From: Hyphomicrobiales bacterium
Lineage (GTDB): Bacteria; Pseudomonadota; Alphaproteobacteria; Rhizobiales; Xanthobacteraceae
Direction of reading: 5' to 3'
Assembly: GCA_027307405.1 (NCBI GenBank)
Contig: DAHUXA010000005.1
Span: forward strand, 1 to 47,524
DNA: 47,524 nucleotides
The position numbers were made by a program, and so were the translations under genes. The notes under the pieces are model-generated. The model worked only from the letters and a program-made list of their open reading frames with translations, was not told where the DNA came from and searched no databases. This document shows positions 1 through 8,819 of the stretch, one piece after another (the stretch's first letter is position 1; each line of letters opens with the position of its first letter).

Positions 1-634
1 GATTCTGGCGCGCTTTGGGGCTGGCATTCGGCTGTGCCACAGCACGCCGCAGTGTGACTTCGGCGTTTTTCAGATCCTTCGTCAGGAGATAGGACAGCCC
101 GAGGTTGGAGAGCACCGTCGGCTCGTCGGGCATGATTTTGAGCGCAGAAGCATAATGCCGCTGAGCTTCGGCATGGCGACCTAACTGATCGAGCACTGCA
201 CCTTGTACATTGAGGATGCGCCAATCCGGATTATCAGGCGTGTGTGCCCGCTCGAGCGTCTCGAGCGCCTGCTGATACTTGCCGACTTCGGTCAGCGCAC
301 GCCCATAGGCACCCAGCAGTGGCATGCTATGCGGATTACGGATTGAGGCTTGCTCGAGCACGGCCACGGCTTGTGCGCGCTGATCAGTCGCGCGCAATGC
401 GCGCGCGTAGGCGATAGCCGCATCAGCGTCGTTGGGATTTTCGCGATAGCGCGCTCCCAGGGCGTCCAAGGAGCGCCGCCATTCGTCTTGGCTGGCTGGA
501 GCAATATTTGCGTCAGCTATCGAGCCGGTGGTCTCGCGGGAGCCAATGTTGGAGCATCCGCCCGCCGATAGGGCCAAGGCCGCCGCCACGGCAGCCGAGG
601 CGAGCAGGTGAGTGGCGCGGGTTCTCAGCAGCAT
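1..634 (-). CDS. TPR-repeat lipoprotein, TadD-like (5' part only)
   Basis: Open reading frame reading leftward from ATG at 632-634 and leaving the window at base 1, so the C-terminus is missing; about 211 residues are visible. The N-terminus has a basic start, a hydrophobic Ala/Leu stretch and then SAGGC (Cys at residue 27), which resembles a lipobox, so an outer-membrane or periplasmic lipoprotein is likely. From about residue 60 onward there are degenerate 34-residue tetratricopeptide repeats with typical A-x-G-x-x-L and LNVQGAVLDQLGRHAEA patterns. TadD proteins, accessory lipoproteins of Flp/Tad pilus assembly, look like this, but no other tad gene is visible, so the pilus role is only inferred. 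It is divergent from the acyl-CoA dehydrogenase gene across a 78-base gap. Confidence 0.75.
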   Translation of the reverse strand, partial: MLLRTRATHLLASAAVAAALALSAGGCSNIGSRETTGSIADANIAPASQDEWRRSLDALGARYRENPNDADAAIAYARALRATDQRAQAVAVLEQASIRNPHSMPLLGAYGRALTEVGKYQQALETLERAHTPDNPDWRILNVQGAVLDQLGRHAEAQRHYASALKIMPDEPTVLSNLGLSYLLTKDLKNAEVTLRRAVAQPNASPKARQN

Positions 635-651
635 AGCCCGAGCAATAAAAC

Positions 652-674
652 GTTAACCCTAACGACTGGTTAAC
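652..674. promoter_or_regulatory. perfect inverted repeat between divergent genes
   Basis: GTTAACC (652-658) and GGTTAAC (668-674) form perfect 7-base arms around a 9-base spacer. The repeat lies in the short gap between the TPR lipoprotein and the acyl-CoA dehydrogenase gene. Its position and symmetry suit an operator for a dimeric regulator, but no regulator is encoded next to it, and the family that would bind is unknown. Confidence 0.35.
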
Positions 675-712
675 TTGTAAACTGCCTCCTTCAACGGGTT
701 TATGATCGCCGC

Positions 713-1936
713 ATGGACCTAGGCCTTTCCAAAAACGAGACCGCGCTGCGGGAGAAAGCGCGCACATTCGCGCTGCAAGTCGCACGTCCGCGCGCTGCGG
801 CGATCGACCGGGACGAGCAGTACCCGTGGGACATTGTCAAAGCGCTGCAAGAAAACGGCTTTCTTGGCATGACCATGCCGAAGGCACTGGGCGGCAACGA
901 CTGTTCTTTCCTTGACGCCGTGCTGGTGATTGAGGAAATGGCGAAATGCTGCACCGTGACGGCACGTATCGTGGTCGAAACCAATATGGGGGCGATATCG
1001 ACCGTGATGGCCTATGGCAGCGAATCGCAGAAAAAACTGGCCGCCCGGCTGGTTCTCGAGGGCGACAAGCCCGCGATCTGCATCACGGAGCCGGAGGCGG
1101 GCTCCGACACTACCGCCATGACCACCCGCGCCGACAGGCGCGGCGACGTTTATGTCATCAATGGCCGCAAGCATTGGATCACCGGCGCCAGTGTTTCGCG
1201 CCTGCATTTGATCTTTGCACGCGTCTTCGATGAACGTGGCGAGGAACTCGGAATTGGTGGTTTCCTTGCCGTGCGCGATGAATCCAAAGGTCTGCGCGTG
1301 GGCAGGCGCGAGCAAACCATGGGCCTGCGCGGCATGCCGGAAGGTGAGATTATCTTCGAGGATCTTGAGGTCCCCACGACGATGGCAGTGTTGCCGCCTT
1401 CCGGTTTTCGTCGTGGCTTTGCCGATTTGATGAACGCCTACAATAGCCAACGCGTTGGCGCCGGCACTGTCGCCATGGGTATTGCCGCGGGGGCACTCGA
1501 CCATGCGCTAGGTTGGACGAAAACACGCGAACAGTTCGGGCGGCCGATCGGTGAATTCCAGGGCATCCAATGGATGCTCGCCGACATGGAGGTTCAGCTT
1601 AACGCCGCACGCCTGATGCTTTATCAGGCTGCCCGATCGCGTGGTCCCGGCAACAGCGCTTTTCCCGATCCGATGCTTGCGGCGCAGGCGAAAATTTTCG
1701 CGTCCGAAACCTCCATCAAGATCGTCAATGATGCGTTGCAGATCTTTGGCGCGCGCGGTTATTCGCGTGAATTACCATTGGAGCGCATGGCTCGCGACGT
1801 GCGCATGTTCACGATCGGCGGAGGAACGGCGCAAGTGCTCCGAACGCTGGTCGCTTCCAAGATGCTCGGATGGAAGTTGCCGCAAACACGCGGTGGCTAC
1901 ATGCCAAAGCCTTCGATGCGCGACGCCGCGGAGTAA
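713..1936 (+). CDS. acyl-CoA dehydrogenase-family flavoprotein without canonical catalytic Glu; possible Acd-type desulfinase
   Basis: 407 residues, the normal length for the family. FAD/substrate-binding signatures are present: ITEPEAGSDT near residue 125, the GLRGMPEG beta-domain motif, TREQFGRPIGEFQ in the C-terminal helical domain, and IFGARGY. The usual catalytic base is absent. The YEGT motif of medium/short-chain enzymes reads GGGT (Gly370 at the Glu position), and the alternative site used by isovaleryl-CoA dehydrogenase is Gln246. From memory, 3-sulfinopropionyl-CoA desulfinase (Acd of Advenella mimigardefordensis) also has Gln246 instead of Glu plus an active-site Arg84; here Arg85 sits in a comparable place. 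Specific function is therefore an inference: flavin-dependent acyl-CoA chemistry not relying on the classical base. The next gene begins 2 bases downstream. Confidence 0.85.
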   Translation: MDLGLSKNETALREKARTFALQVARPRAAAIDRDEQYPWDIVKALQENGFLGMTMPKALGGNDCSFLDAVLVIEEMAKCCTVTARIVVETNMGAISTVMAYGSESQKKLAARLVLEGDKPAICITEPEAGSDTTAMTTRADRRGDVYVINGRKHWITGASVSRLHLIFARVFDERGEELGIGGFLAVRDESKGLRVGRREQTMGLRGMPEGEIIFEDLEVPTTMAVLPPSGFRRGFADLMNAYNSQRVGAGTVAMGIAAGALDHALGWTKTREQFGRPIGEFQGIQWMLADMEVQLNAARLMLYQAARSRGPGNSAFPDPMLAAQAKIFASETSIKIVNDALQIFGARGYSRELPLERMARDVRMFTIGGGTAQVLRTLVASKMLGWKLPQTRGGYMPKPSMRDAAE

Positions 1937-1938
1937 TC

Positions 1939-3315
1939 ATGCATCCAGTTTTTGCGAGCGCCGGCAAAACGCAGGCGATACCAATCTGGTTTGTCCATGC
2001 TGGAAACTTCGATTCGGTATGCAAGGACATCGGCGGACAAGGACGTACATTTGTTGCCGCTTCGGGCTTTGAGGCCAAGGCCGGCCGGATGATGCTCCTC
2101 CCCGCCGCGAACGGGGCGCTCGCGGGAATATTGTTCGGGGTCGAAGCCCCAGGCGAAACTGAGATTGACCGCTTCCGGCCCGGACAGCTGTCCGGCCTGT
2201 TGCCGCCGGGTAACTATCGTTTCGCCAATGCACCGCACGACGCGCGGTTGGCCGCGCTCGCTTTTGCACTCGGCGCTTATCAGTTTGCCCGCTACCGTAA
2301 AAAAGAAACACGCAATGTACGCCTTGAGGTTCCGGACGGCGTCGACGGCGACGATCTAACTCGTATTGTCGAGGGCGTGACACTTTGTCGAGATCTCACC
2401 AACACGCCATCCAACGATATGGGGCCATCGGAGCTGGAAGCGGCCAGCCGCGCCCTTGCAAGGCAGCACGGCGCCAAGCTGCAAGTCACGAGCGGCGAAG
2501 TGCTTGCAAAAAATTTTCCGCTAGTGCATGCGGTCGGCGCTGGCTCGGCGCGAGCACCGCGATTGATCGATATGACCTGGGGCAAGGCCGGCGACCCAAA
2601 AATCACACTTGTCGGCAAGGGGGTCTGCTTCGATACCGGTGGGCTCGACATCAAACCCGATACCGGCATGCTGAATATGAAGAAGGATATGGGCGGAGCC
2701 GCGACCGCACTGGCGCTCGCTCACATGATCATGGCTCGTGATTTGAAGGTCAGATTGCGCGTCATCATTCCCGCAGTGGAGAATTCGATCTCCGGTACCA
2801 GCTTCCGTCCGCGCGACGTCTTCGTTTCGCGTAAGGGCATTTCGGTGGAAATCGGCAATACCGATGCGGAGGGCCGTCTGATTCTGGCTGACGCCCTCGC
2901 GCTTGCCGACGAGGACGAGCCTGCATTGATGATCGACTTTGCCACACTCACGGGTGCCGCGCGCGTCGCGCTTGGGCCCGAGGTAGCGCCATTCTTCACT
3001 GATGATGACACCCTCGCTGACGAACTCGCCCTGGCCGGCGCCGCAGAGAATGATCCGCTTTGGCGAATGCCATTGTGGCGGCCTTACGAAGCGATGCTTG
3101 ATTCAAAGATCGCCGATCTCAATAACGTTGCGACGGGTGGCCATGGTGGCGCAATTACAGCCGCGCTTTTCTTGCGCCGCTTCGTCGCCGCGAAATCCTG
3201 GCTTCACTTCGATATCTTCGCCTGGACACCGACAGCAAAGCCGGGACGCCCGGAAGGCGCCGAGTGCCAGGTTGCGCGTGCTCTCTACGCCCTCCTTTGT
3301 GGCCGCTATTCCTAA
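1939..3315 (+). CDS. pepA: leucyl aminopeptidase, M17 family
   Basis: Cytosolic metallo-exopeptidase that removes N-terminal residues from peptides. The ATG at 1939 was chosen over an upstream in-frame ATG at 1870, because that one lies inside the preceding gene and a GGAG sits just before 1939. The product has 458 residues. The C-terminal catalytic domain has the M17 signature NTDAEGRL. Metal/catalytic residues are visible as Lys227 and Asp232 (GKGVCFDTGG), Asp250 (MKKDMGG), and Asp309, Glu311 and Arg313 in the signature. The N-terminal domain is shorter than in E. coli PepA, as is usual in this clade. It is tightly coupled to the flanking genes: 2 bases after the acyl-CoA dehydrogenase, with its stop overlapping the start of the NlpC/P60 gene. 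Confidence 0.93.
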   Translation: MHPVFASAGKTQAIPIWFVHAGNFDSVCKDIGGQGRTFVAASGFEAKAGRMMLLPAANGALAGILFGVEAPGETEIDRFRPGQLSGLLPPGNYRFANAPHDARLAALAFALGAYQFARYRKKETRNVRLEVPDGVDGDDLTRIVEGVTLCRDLTNTPSNDMGPSELEAASRALARQHGAKLQVTSGEVLAKNFPLVHAVGAGSARAPRLIDMTWGKAGDPKITLVGKGVCFDTGGLDIKPDTGMLNMKKDMGGAATALALAHMIMARDLKVRLRVIIPAVENSISGTSFRPRDVFVSRKGISVEIGNTDAEGRLILADALALADEDEPALMIDFATLTGAARVALGPEVAPFFTDDDTLADELALAGAAENDPLWRMPLWRPYEAMLDSKIADLNNVATGGHGGAITAALFLRRFVAAKSWLHFDIFAWTPTAKPGRPEGAECQVARALYALLCGRYS

Positions 3316-4157
3316 TGGTTGCACTCGATCCCCGCATAAATCCGTTTCGTCCCGAAATCGCGGCAAAACATTTGCATGGCCAGGTCGAGGCCCAACGATT
3401 TGTCGAGGGTACCCGTCGCCAAGTGGTCGTACCGGTCACAGCGTTGCGCCGCGCGCCGTCGCACGACGCACGGCTCGATACTGAAGCGTTACTCGGCGAG
3501 CGCGTGATGGTTTACGAAACGACCGAGGAGGGCTGGGCCTGGGGTCAGCTGGAAACCGACGGCTATGTCGGCTGGCTTTCCGCCAATTCGCTTGGAGCAA
3601 GTGGCCCGGTACCGACCCACAAGGTCGCGGCTTTGCGTGCATTGGCATTCCCGGGACCGGACATCAGACTCTCTCCGATCGCAGCGCTGCCAATGGGCGC
3701 GCGGCTGACCATCGCTCGGCTGGACGAACGCTTCGCCGTCACTGCGTCCGGATGGAATGTGCCGGAAGCCTATCTTGCACCGATAAAGACGCGGCAGCCG
3801 GATTTCGTTGCCGTGGCTGAACAGTTTCTGGGCACACCTTATCTGTGGGGTGGCAAGACCTCGCTCGGATTGGACTGCTCGGGTCTTGTCCAGGTCTCCC
3901 TTCAGGCCGCCGGTATTGCGTGCCCCCGCGACAGCGACATGCAGGAACTGGGAGTCGGAAAATTATCATCACTCGCGAGCCTACGCCGCGGTGATCTGCT
4001 GTTCTGGAAGGGTCATGTTGCCGTTGCTCGCGATCCGGAGAGCCTGATCCACGCAAATGCGCATCATATGATGGTTGCGCTCGAATCGCCCACGGAGGCG
4101 ATTGCGCGCATTAAGGCAGCAGGAAGTGAAATCACCGCGGTAAAACGTGTGGCCTAA
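3315..4157 (+). CDS. NlpC/P60 cysteine peptidase with N-terminal SH3b-like domain
   Basis: 280 residues. The start ATG at 3315 overlaps the aminopeptidase stop (TAATG), which argues for translational coupling. Residues about 35-95 form a bacterial SH3-like region (TALRRAPS, then EGWAWGQLETDGYVGWL). The C-terminal half is an NlpC/P60 domain: FLGTPYLWGG, the nucleophile Cys188 in LDCSGLV, His234 in KGHVAVA, and a later HANAHH segment. Family members cleave gamma-D-Glu-diamino acid bonds in peptidoglycan peptides. No signal peptide is evident, so a cytoplasmic role in muropeptide recycling together with the preceding aminopeptidase is plausible but inferred. The gene overlaps the convergent NUDIX gene by 4 bases. 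Confidence 0.9.
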   Translation: MVALDPRINPFRPEIAAKHLHGQVEAQRFVEGTRRQVVVPVTALRRAPSHDARLDTEALLGERVMVYETTEEGWAWGQLETDGYVGWLSANSLGASGPVPTHKVAALRALAFPGPDIRLSPIAALPMGARLTIARLDERFAVTASGWNVPEAYLAPIKTRQPDFVAVAEQFLGTPYLWGGKTSLGLDCSGLVQVSLQAAGIACPRDSDMQELGVGKLSSLASLRRGDLLFWKGHVAVARDPESLIHANAHHMMVALESPTEAIARIKAAGSEITAVKRVA

Positions 4158-4771
4158 CGCAAGAGCCCGGCGATGTTCTCCCGATTGAGCGCCAGCCATT
4201 GCAATCCAATGATCATCGGGCTGCCGCGCATCATGTGGCGGTCGAGCGCACTGACTGCGGCATCGATCGAAACGCGCTGGACAAAAAGCCGCTCACCGTC
4301 AGGCGTTGTCAGGGGGCCCTCATGCACTGTCGCGGCGTCGACGGCGGCGAGAAAGATCGTGATCTCCTCATCCGTCACCCCCGGCGTACTCAGAAAAGTA
4401 AACAGTTCGACTACTTTTCCCGGTTCAACGCCGATCTCCTCCTTGCACTCGCGCCTTGCCGCTTCCATTAGCGACTCGCCGGCCTCGACCCGCCCCGCCA
4501 CGAACTCGACGAGATCGCCACGGCCATTGGCGAGATGCGCAGGTAGACGGAATTGGCGGATCAATACAATTTCTTGACGCGCGGCATCGATTGGTATCAC
4601 CACGATGACCTTGCCGGCGATCAGAACGTCGCGCTCCTGCACGACCGGACCGTCCTTATCCTGCAAGGTGACATTATAGCGATGATAATCGCGGTAGGCT
4701 TTGGCAAGCATTTGCGGGCGAGACAGAAAAACGTCCGCAGACAGATCTGCAAGCTCTCGCCGTTTGGACAT
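4154..4771 (-). CDS. NUDIX hydrolase, ADP-ribose pyrophosphatase-like
   Basis: 205 residues. A complete Nudix box is present: GRVEAGE, seven residues, then RECKEEIGV, matching GX5EX7REUXEEXGU. The upstream region with LIRQFRLPAH and the overall length resemble NudF/ADP-ribose pyrophosphatases, which hydrolyse ADP-ribose or other nucleoside-diphosphate-linked compounds in the cytosol. Substrate cannot be fixed from sequence alone. The gene starts only 6 bases after the yejF stop, so it is probably the last cistron of the yej operon. Its 3' end overlaps the convergent NlpC/P60 gene by 4 bases. Confidence 0.88.
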   Translation of the reverse strand: MSKRRELADLSADVFLSRPQMLAKAYRDYHRYNVTLQDKDGPVVQERDVLIAGKVIVVIPIDAARQEIVLIRQFRLPAHLANGRGDLVEFVAGRVEAGESLMEAARRECKEEIGVEPGKVVELFTFLSTPGVTDEEITIFLAAVDAATVHEGPLTTPDGERLFVQRVSIDAAVSALDRHMMRGSPMIIGLQWLALNRENIAGLLR

Positions 4772-4777
4772 CAGTTC

Positions 4778-6412
4778 TTACTGCGACACTATGCCCTCGG
4801 GGGCGGTTTCCAACTTGAAGGCGGCGGCGAATAGCGCGCGTGTGTAGTCAGTCTTTGGCGCCTTGAACAACTCCGCGGCTGCACCTTCTTCAACCGCCTT
4901 GCCGTTACGCATCACGAGGAGGCGACTTGCAAGTGCAGCCACGACGCGCAAGTCATGCGAAATAAACATGAATGTTAAATCGTGCCGCTTCTGCAGATCT
5001 CGCAACAGGTCAACCATCTGCGACTGAATGAGCATATCCAGCGCGCTGGTGGGCTCGTCAAGCACGATGAAGGTTGGCTCCAGGACCAGTGCGCGAGCCA
5101 GTGCAATGCGTTGGCGTTGGCCGCCCGAGAACTCATGCGGATAGCGGTAACGGGTTTGCGGGTCGAGCCCAACATCATTCAGCGCAGCGACAACGCGTTG
5201 CTCACGCTCCGCGCGCGAGAGCCTCGGATGATGGACCCACAAGCCCTCTTCAATGATGTCCGATATCGACATGCGCGGAGACAGCGAGCCGTATGGGTCC
5301 TGGAAAACGATCTGCATGGCGTGACGGAAAGGGCGCATTTGCTTGAACCTGAGGCCTTCGATGGCGTGCCCCATGAACACGATTGGACCCGCGGAGGAAA
5401 TGAGCCGCAAGATAGCGAGACCAAGAGTGGTCTTGCCGGAACCCGATTCCCCAACAACACCGAGAGTCTCACCTTTTCGCAATTCAATGCTGACACCATC
5501 GACTGCCTTGATGTGTCCGACCACCTTGCGCAGCACACCGCGCTTGACTGGAAACCACACTTTCAGGTCTTTCGTCTCGATAACTATTGGCGCACTCGGC
5601 CGGGGCGGCGCCGGGTCAGGCTTCGGCTCGGCAGCCAACAATGCACGGGTGTAGGGGTGTTCAGGCGCCGTAAATACACGCTCGACCTCGCCCTGCTCGA
5701 CGATCTCCCCGCGCTGCATTACGCAAACCCTGTCTGCAAGCTTGCGCACGATGCCGAGGTCATGGGTGATGAACAGCATCGACATCCCGAGCTGCGTTTG
5801 TGTGTCTTTAAGCAGCTTCAGAATTTGGGCTTGAACTGTCACGTCAAGAGCCGTCGTGGGCTCGTCCGCAATCAATAGTTCCGGCTCATTGGCAAGCGCC
5901 ATCGCAATCATCACACGCTGGCGCTGGCCACCCGAGAGCTGGTGCGGATAGCTTCCGAGCCGACCGGCCGGATCGGGGATACCCACCTGTCCCAGCAATT
6001 CGACAATTCGACGGCGCGCGGCCTCGCCGTTAAGCCCCTGATGTAACGACAAAATTTCTCTGATCTGCTTTTCAATCGTGTGCAGCGGATTGAGTGAGGT
6101 CATCGGCTCCTGAAAGATGATCGCGATGTCATTTCCCCGCACTTCCCGAATTTCCTGCTCGCGCATGGTCAGCAATTCGCGACCCTGAAACTTGATGCTG
6201 CCCGATGGATGATGGGCGGCTGGATATGGCAACAACTTCATCACTGACAATGCGGTGATCGACTTCCCGGAGCCGGACTCACCGACCAGTGCCATCGTCT
6301 CACCCTTGCGGATATCGAACGACACGCGATTGACCGCCAGCACCTCCCGACTTCCGTTTCCGAAGGCAATTGACAGATCGCGAATGGAAAGAATCGGTTC
6401 GGGCGTATTCAT
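4778..6412 (-). CDS. yejF: peptide ABC transporter, duplicated ATP-binding protein YejF
   Basis: 544 residues from ATG at 6412, which overlaps the yejE stop (ATGA). The longer open frame upstream lies inside yejE. Two complete ABC ATPase domains are fused. The first has Walker [11 protein letters not shown], signature LSGGQRQRV and Walker [13 protein letters not shown]. The second has [20 protein letters not shown] and [13 protein letters not shown]-terminal oligopeptide-type extensions follow each half ([24 protein letters not shown]). This is the energising subunit of the YejABEF importer, which takes up oligopeptides and microcin C in enterobacteria and, in alphaproteobacteria, has been linked to muropeptide recovery. 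It acts at the cytoplasmic face of the inner membrane. Confidence 0.94.
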   Translation of the reverse strand: MNTPEPILSIRDLSIAFGNGSREVLAVNRVSFDIRKGETMALVGESGSGKSITALSVMKLLPYPAAHHPSGSIKFQGRELLTMREQEIREVRGNDIAIIFQEPMTSLNPLHTIEKQIREILSLHQGLNGEAARRRIVELLGQVGIPDPAGRLGSYPHQLSGGQRQRVMIAMALANEPELLIADEPTTALDVTVQAQILKLLKDTQTQLGMSMLFITHDLGIVRKLADRVCVMQRGEIVEQGEVERVFTAPEHPYTRALLAAEPKPDPAPPRPSAPIVIETKDLKVWFPVKRGVLRKVVGHIKAVDGVSIELRKGETLGVVGESGSGKTTLGLAILRLISSAGPIVFMGHAIEGLRFKQMRPFRHAMQIVFQDPYGSLSPRMSISDIIEEGLWVHHPRLSRAEREQRVVAALNDVGLDPQTRYRYPHEFSGGQRQRIALARALVLEPTFIVLDEPTSALDMLIQSQMVDLLRDLQKRHDLTFMFISHDLRVVAALASRLLVMRNGKAVEEGAAAELFKAPKTDYTRALFAAAFKLETAPEGIVSQ

Positions 6413-7602
6413 CGGAACGTCTTCCTTGGATCGAAAGCGTCGCGCACTGCCTCGCCGATGAAGATCAAAAGCGACAGCATGAATGCGATGCTGAAAAAGC
6501 CGGTGAAGCCGAGCCACGGTGCCTGCACGTTTGCTTTGCCTTGCGACAGCAGTTCACCGAGCGAGGGTGAGCCAGGTGGCAGTCCGAAGCCAAGGAAGTC
6601 GAGCGCGGTCAGCGTCATCACCGATGACGATAGGATGAACGGCAGGAAGGTCATGGTCGCCACCATCGCATTCGGCAAAAGATGGCGGAAGATGATTATC
6701 ATATTGGATACGCCGAGAGCGCGCGCCGCCTGAATATATTCGAAATTACGGCCGCGCAGAAATTCCGCACGCACGAGGCCGACGAGTGAGACCCAGGAGA
6801 ACAAGAGCAGTATGCCCAACAATACAAAGAAGCCCGGCACCAGCACGGAAGAGATAATCAACAGCAGATAGAGCGATGGGATCGAGGTCCAGATCTCGAT
6901 GAACCGCTGGAAGAGTAGATCCGTCCAGCCGCCGAAATAACCTTGTAAGGCGCCCGCAGCGATACCGATGACCGAAGAAATGATGGTAAGCGCCAGACCG
7001 AACAACACCGATATGCGAAATCCATAGATCAGTCGCGCCACAACGTCGCGACCACCGTCGTCGGTGCCTAGCCAGTTGGTCTCAACTTCGTCGCATTTGG
7101 CAAAGCCATGGGTAGCAGCGAATTCGCAATCTTTTTTCGTCAGGAGCCATGTGGGTTTGGACGGGAACGGTGATGGCGGCTTGCTAACCTGTGTGTTGTA
7201 AGAGAAACGCACCGGAGGCCAGATGATGATGCCTCCCTCCTTGTGGATCAGGTCCATCAGGTAATCGTCGCGATAGTCGGCTGCAGTGCCGAACAGGTTC
7301 GGATCCTGCTCTTTAGCGAAGGCGGTGTCGGGATAAGTGATGATCGCCGGGAAAAAGGGTCGCCCGTTTACAAATATGAAAATCGGCTTGTCATTGCAGA
7401 TAAACTCGGCAAATAACGAGACGATAAACATCGTCAGAAAAATCCACAACGCCCAATAGCCGCGCCGGTTGGCCTTGAAATTCTCCCACCGACGTTTGTT
7501 GAGTGGTGAAAGTCCGATGGCCTTCATGGTTGGCGGCGCAGCCAACCCCATCGGCGAAACGGCTGCGGTATCTGGTGGCTTGATCCCGGCGCGAACGTCC
7601 AC
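6409..7602 (-). CDS. yejE: peptide ABC transporter permease YejE
   Basis: Start chosen as GTG at 7600-7602, because GGGAGG lies 6 bases before it and it begins directly after the yejB stop. A TTG at 7623 or ATGs at 7551 and 7527 are alternatives. The product is 397 residues. It has an N-terminal motif LNKRRWENFKANRRGYWALWIF typical of YejE, a first membrane helix, a large periplasmic segment containing NWLGTDDGGRDVVARLIYG, and then a permease core with about five more helices. The EAA-type cytoplasmic loop reads EYIQAARALGVSNMIIIFRHLLPN. It forms the transmembrane channel with YejB. Confidence 0.92.
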   Translation of the reverse strand: MDVRAGIKPPDTAAVSPMGLAAPPTMKAIGLSPLNKRRWENFKANRRGYWALWIFLTMFIVSLFAEFICNDKPIFIFVNGRPFFPAIITYPDTAFAKEQDPNLFGTAADYRDDYLMDLIHKEGGIIIWPPVRFSYNTQVSKPPSPFPSKPTWLLTKKDCEFAATHGFAKCDEVETNWLGTDDGGRDVVARLIYGFRISVLFGLALTIISSVIGIAAGALQGYFGGWTDLLFQRFIEIWTSIPSLYLLLIISSVLVPGFFVLLGILLLFSWVSLVGLVRAEFLRGRNFEYIQAARALGVSNMIIIFRHLLPNAMVATMTFLPFILSSSVMTLTALDFLGFGLPPGSPSLGELLSQGKANVQAPWLGFTGFFSIAFMLSLLIFIGEAVRDAFDPRKTFR

Positions 7603-7603
7603 T

Positions 7604-8719
7604 TCAGACCTCCCGCGTCTCAAAGTCGATACGCGGATCGATCCACGTGTACGTCAGATCGGAGATCAAGTTCACAACCACGCCGATGAGCGAGAAAATG
7701 TAAAGCGTGGCGAACACTACCGGATAGTCACGGTTGAGAACGCTTTCGAACCCAAGCAAGCCGAGGCCATCAAGCGAAAAAATGGTCTCGATTAGCAGCG
7801 ACCCGGTGAAGAAAGCGTGCACGAAGGCGGAAGGAAATCCCGCGATGACTATCAGCATCGCGTTACGGAATACGTGTCCGTAGAGCACCTGATTTCTCGT
7901 ACAGCCTTTGGCACGTGCGGTGAGCACATATTGTTTGCGGATTTCTTCAAGAAACGAGTTCTTGGTCAACAGCGTCATCGTGGCGAAGGCCGAGAGTGCC
8001 ATTGAAATAATCGGCAACGTCAGATGCCAGAAATAGTCGAGGATTTTCTGCCACCACGGCAATTGCCACCAGTTCTCAGACACCAGCCCGCGCAAGGGAA
8101 ACCAATCAAAGAACGATCCGCCTGCAAACAGGATGATCAGCAGGATTGCGAACAGAAAGCCGGGAATAGCGTAGCCAATCACGATTACGGTGGAGGTCCA
8201 CATATCGAAGCGCGAACCATCATCCATCGCCTTGCGGATGCCGAGCGGGATTGAAATCAGATAGGTCAGCAATGTCATCCAGATGCCGAGTGACATCGAC
8301 ACCGGCAGCTTTTCTTTGATCAATTGCAACACGCTGACATCGCGAAAATAACTTTTCCCGAAGTCAAATCGTATGTAGTTCCACAGCATCAGCGCGAAGC
8401 GCTCAGGCGCGGGTTTGTCGAAGCCGAACTGCTTTTCCAGTTTCTTGATGAATTCCGGATCTAGCCCCTGCGCGCCACGATACTTGGAGGTCGTCGCGTC
8501 GACCTGCGAAGCGCCCTGCGCCATGCCGCGGCTGCCAAAGTCTCCCCCAGCGGACCCGGAAATGCGCGAAGTTGCGCCCGTGTCCGAGCCAGTGAGCTTG
8601 GCGATCACCTGCTCGACCGGACCACCGGGAGCAAATTGCACGACGATGAACGCCACCAGCATGATGCCGAACATGGTCGGCACGATGAAAAGTATGCGAC
8701 GGATGATATAGGCGGTCAT
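7604..8719 (-). CDS. yejB: peptide ABC transporter permease YejB
   Basis: 371 residues from ATG at 8719. The N-terminal helix [27 protein letters not shown] is the usual start of Dpp/Opp B-type permeases. It is followed by a Gly/Ser-rich periplasmic loop (about residues 45-80) and a membrane core with the EAA loop [25 protein letters not shown]. It is an inner-membrane channel half that pairs with YejE. An unusual 94-base gap separates it from the upstream solute-binding gene and contains an imperfect 21-base direct repeat. Confidence 0.93.
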   Translation of the reverse strand: MTAYIIRRILFIVPTMFGIMLVAFIVVQFAPGGPVEQVIAKLTGSDTGATSRISGSAGGDFGSRGMAQGASQVDATTSKYRGAQGLDPEFIKKLEKQFGFDKPAPERFALMLWNYIRFDFGKSYFRDVSVLQLIKEKLPVSMSLGIWMTLLTYLISIPLGIRKAMDDGSRFDMWTSTVIVIGYAIPGFLFAILLIILFAGGSFFDWFPLRGLVSENWWQLPWWQKILDYFWHLTLPIISMALSAFATMTLLTKNSFLEEIRKQYVLTARAKGCTRNQVLYGHVFRNAMLIVIAGFPSAFVHAFFTGSLLIETIFSLDGLGLLGFESVLNRDYPVVFATLYIFSLIGVVVNLISDLTYTWIDPRIDFETREV

Positions 8720-8757
8720 GCGTCCCTCAGTATGTCATTCCCTAGCCGACGTGAAAG

Positions 8758-8819
8758 CTGCCGCGTCGCCCTTATCCCTTTTGTTCCGATTTTTCCGCGC
8801 TGCAGCGTTGCCGTTATCC
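8758..8819. repeat. imperfect 21-base direct repeat at the binding-protein/yejB junction
   Basis: The 21 bases at 8758-8778 and at 8799-8819 match at 18 positions. The second copy covers the stop codon of the downstream solute-binding protein and the first lies in the gap before yejB. This looks like a small decayed duplication of a gene end. No function is evident. Confidence 0.5.

Noticed and set aside
4982-5878. Plus-strand open frame of 298 codons
   Set aside because: Antisense to the duplicated ATPase yejF, with no independent support.
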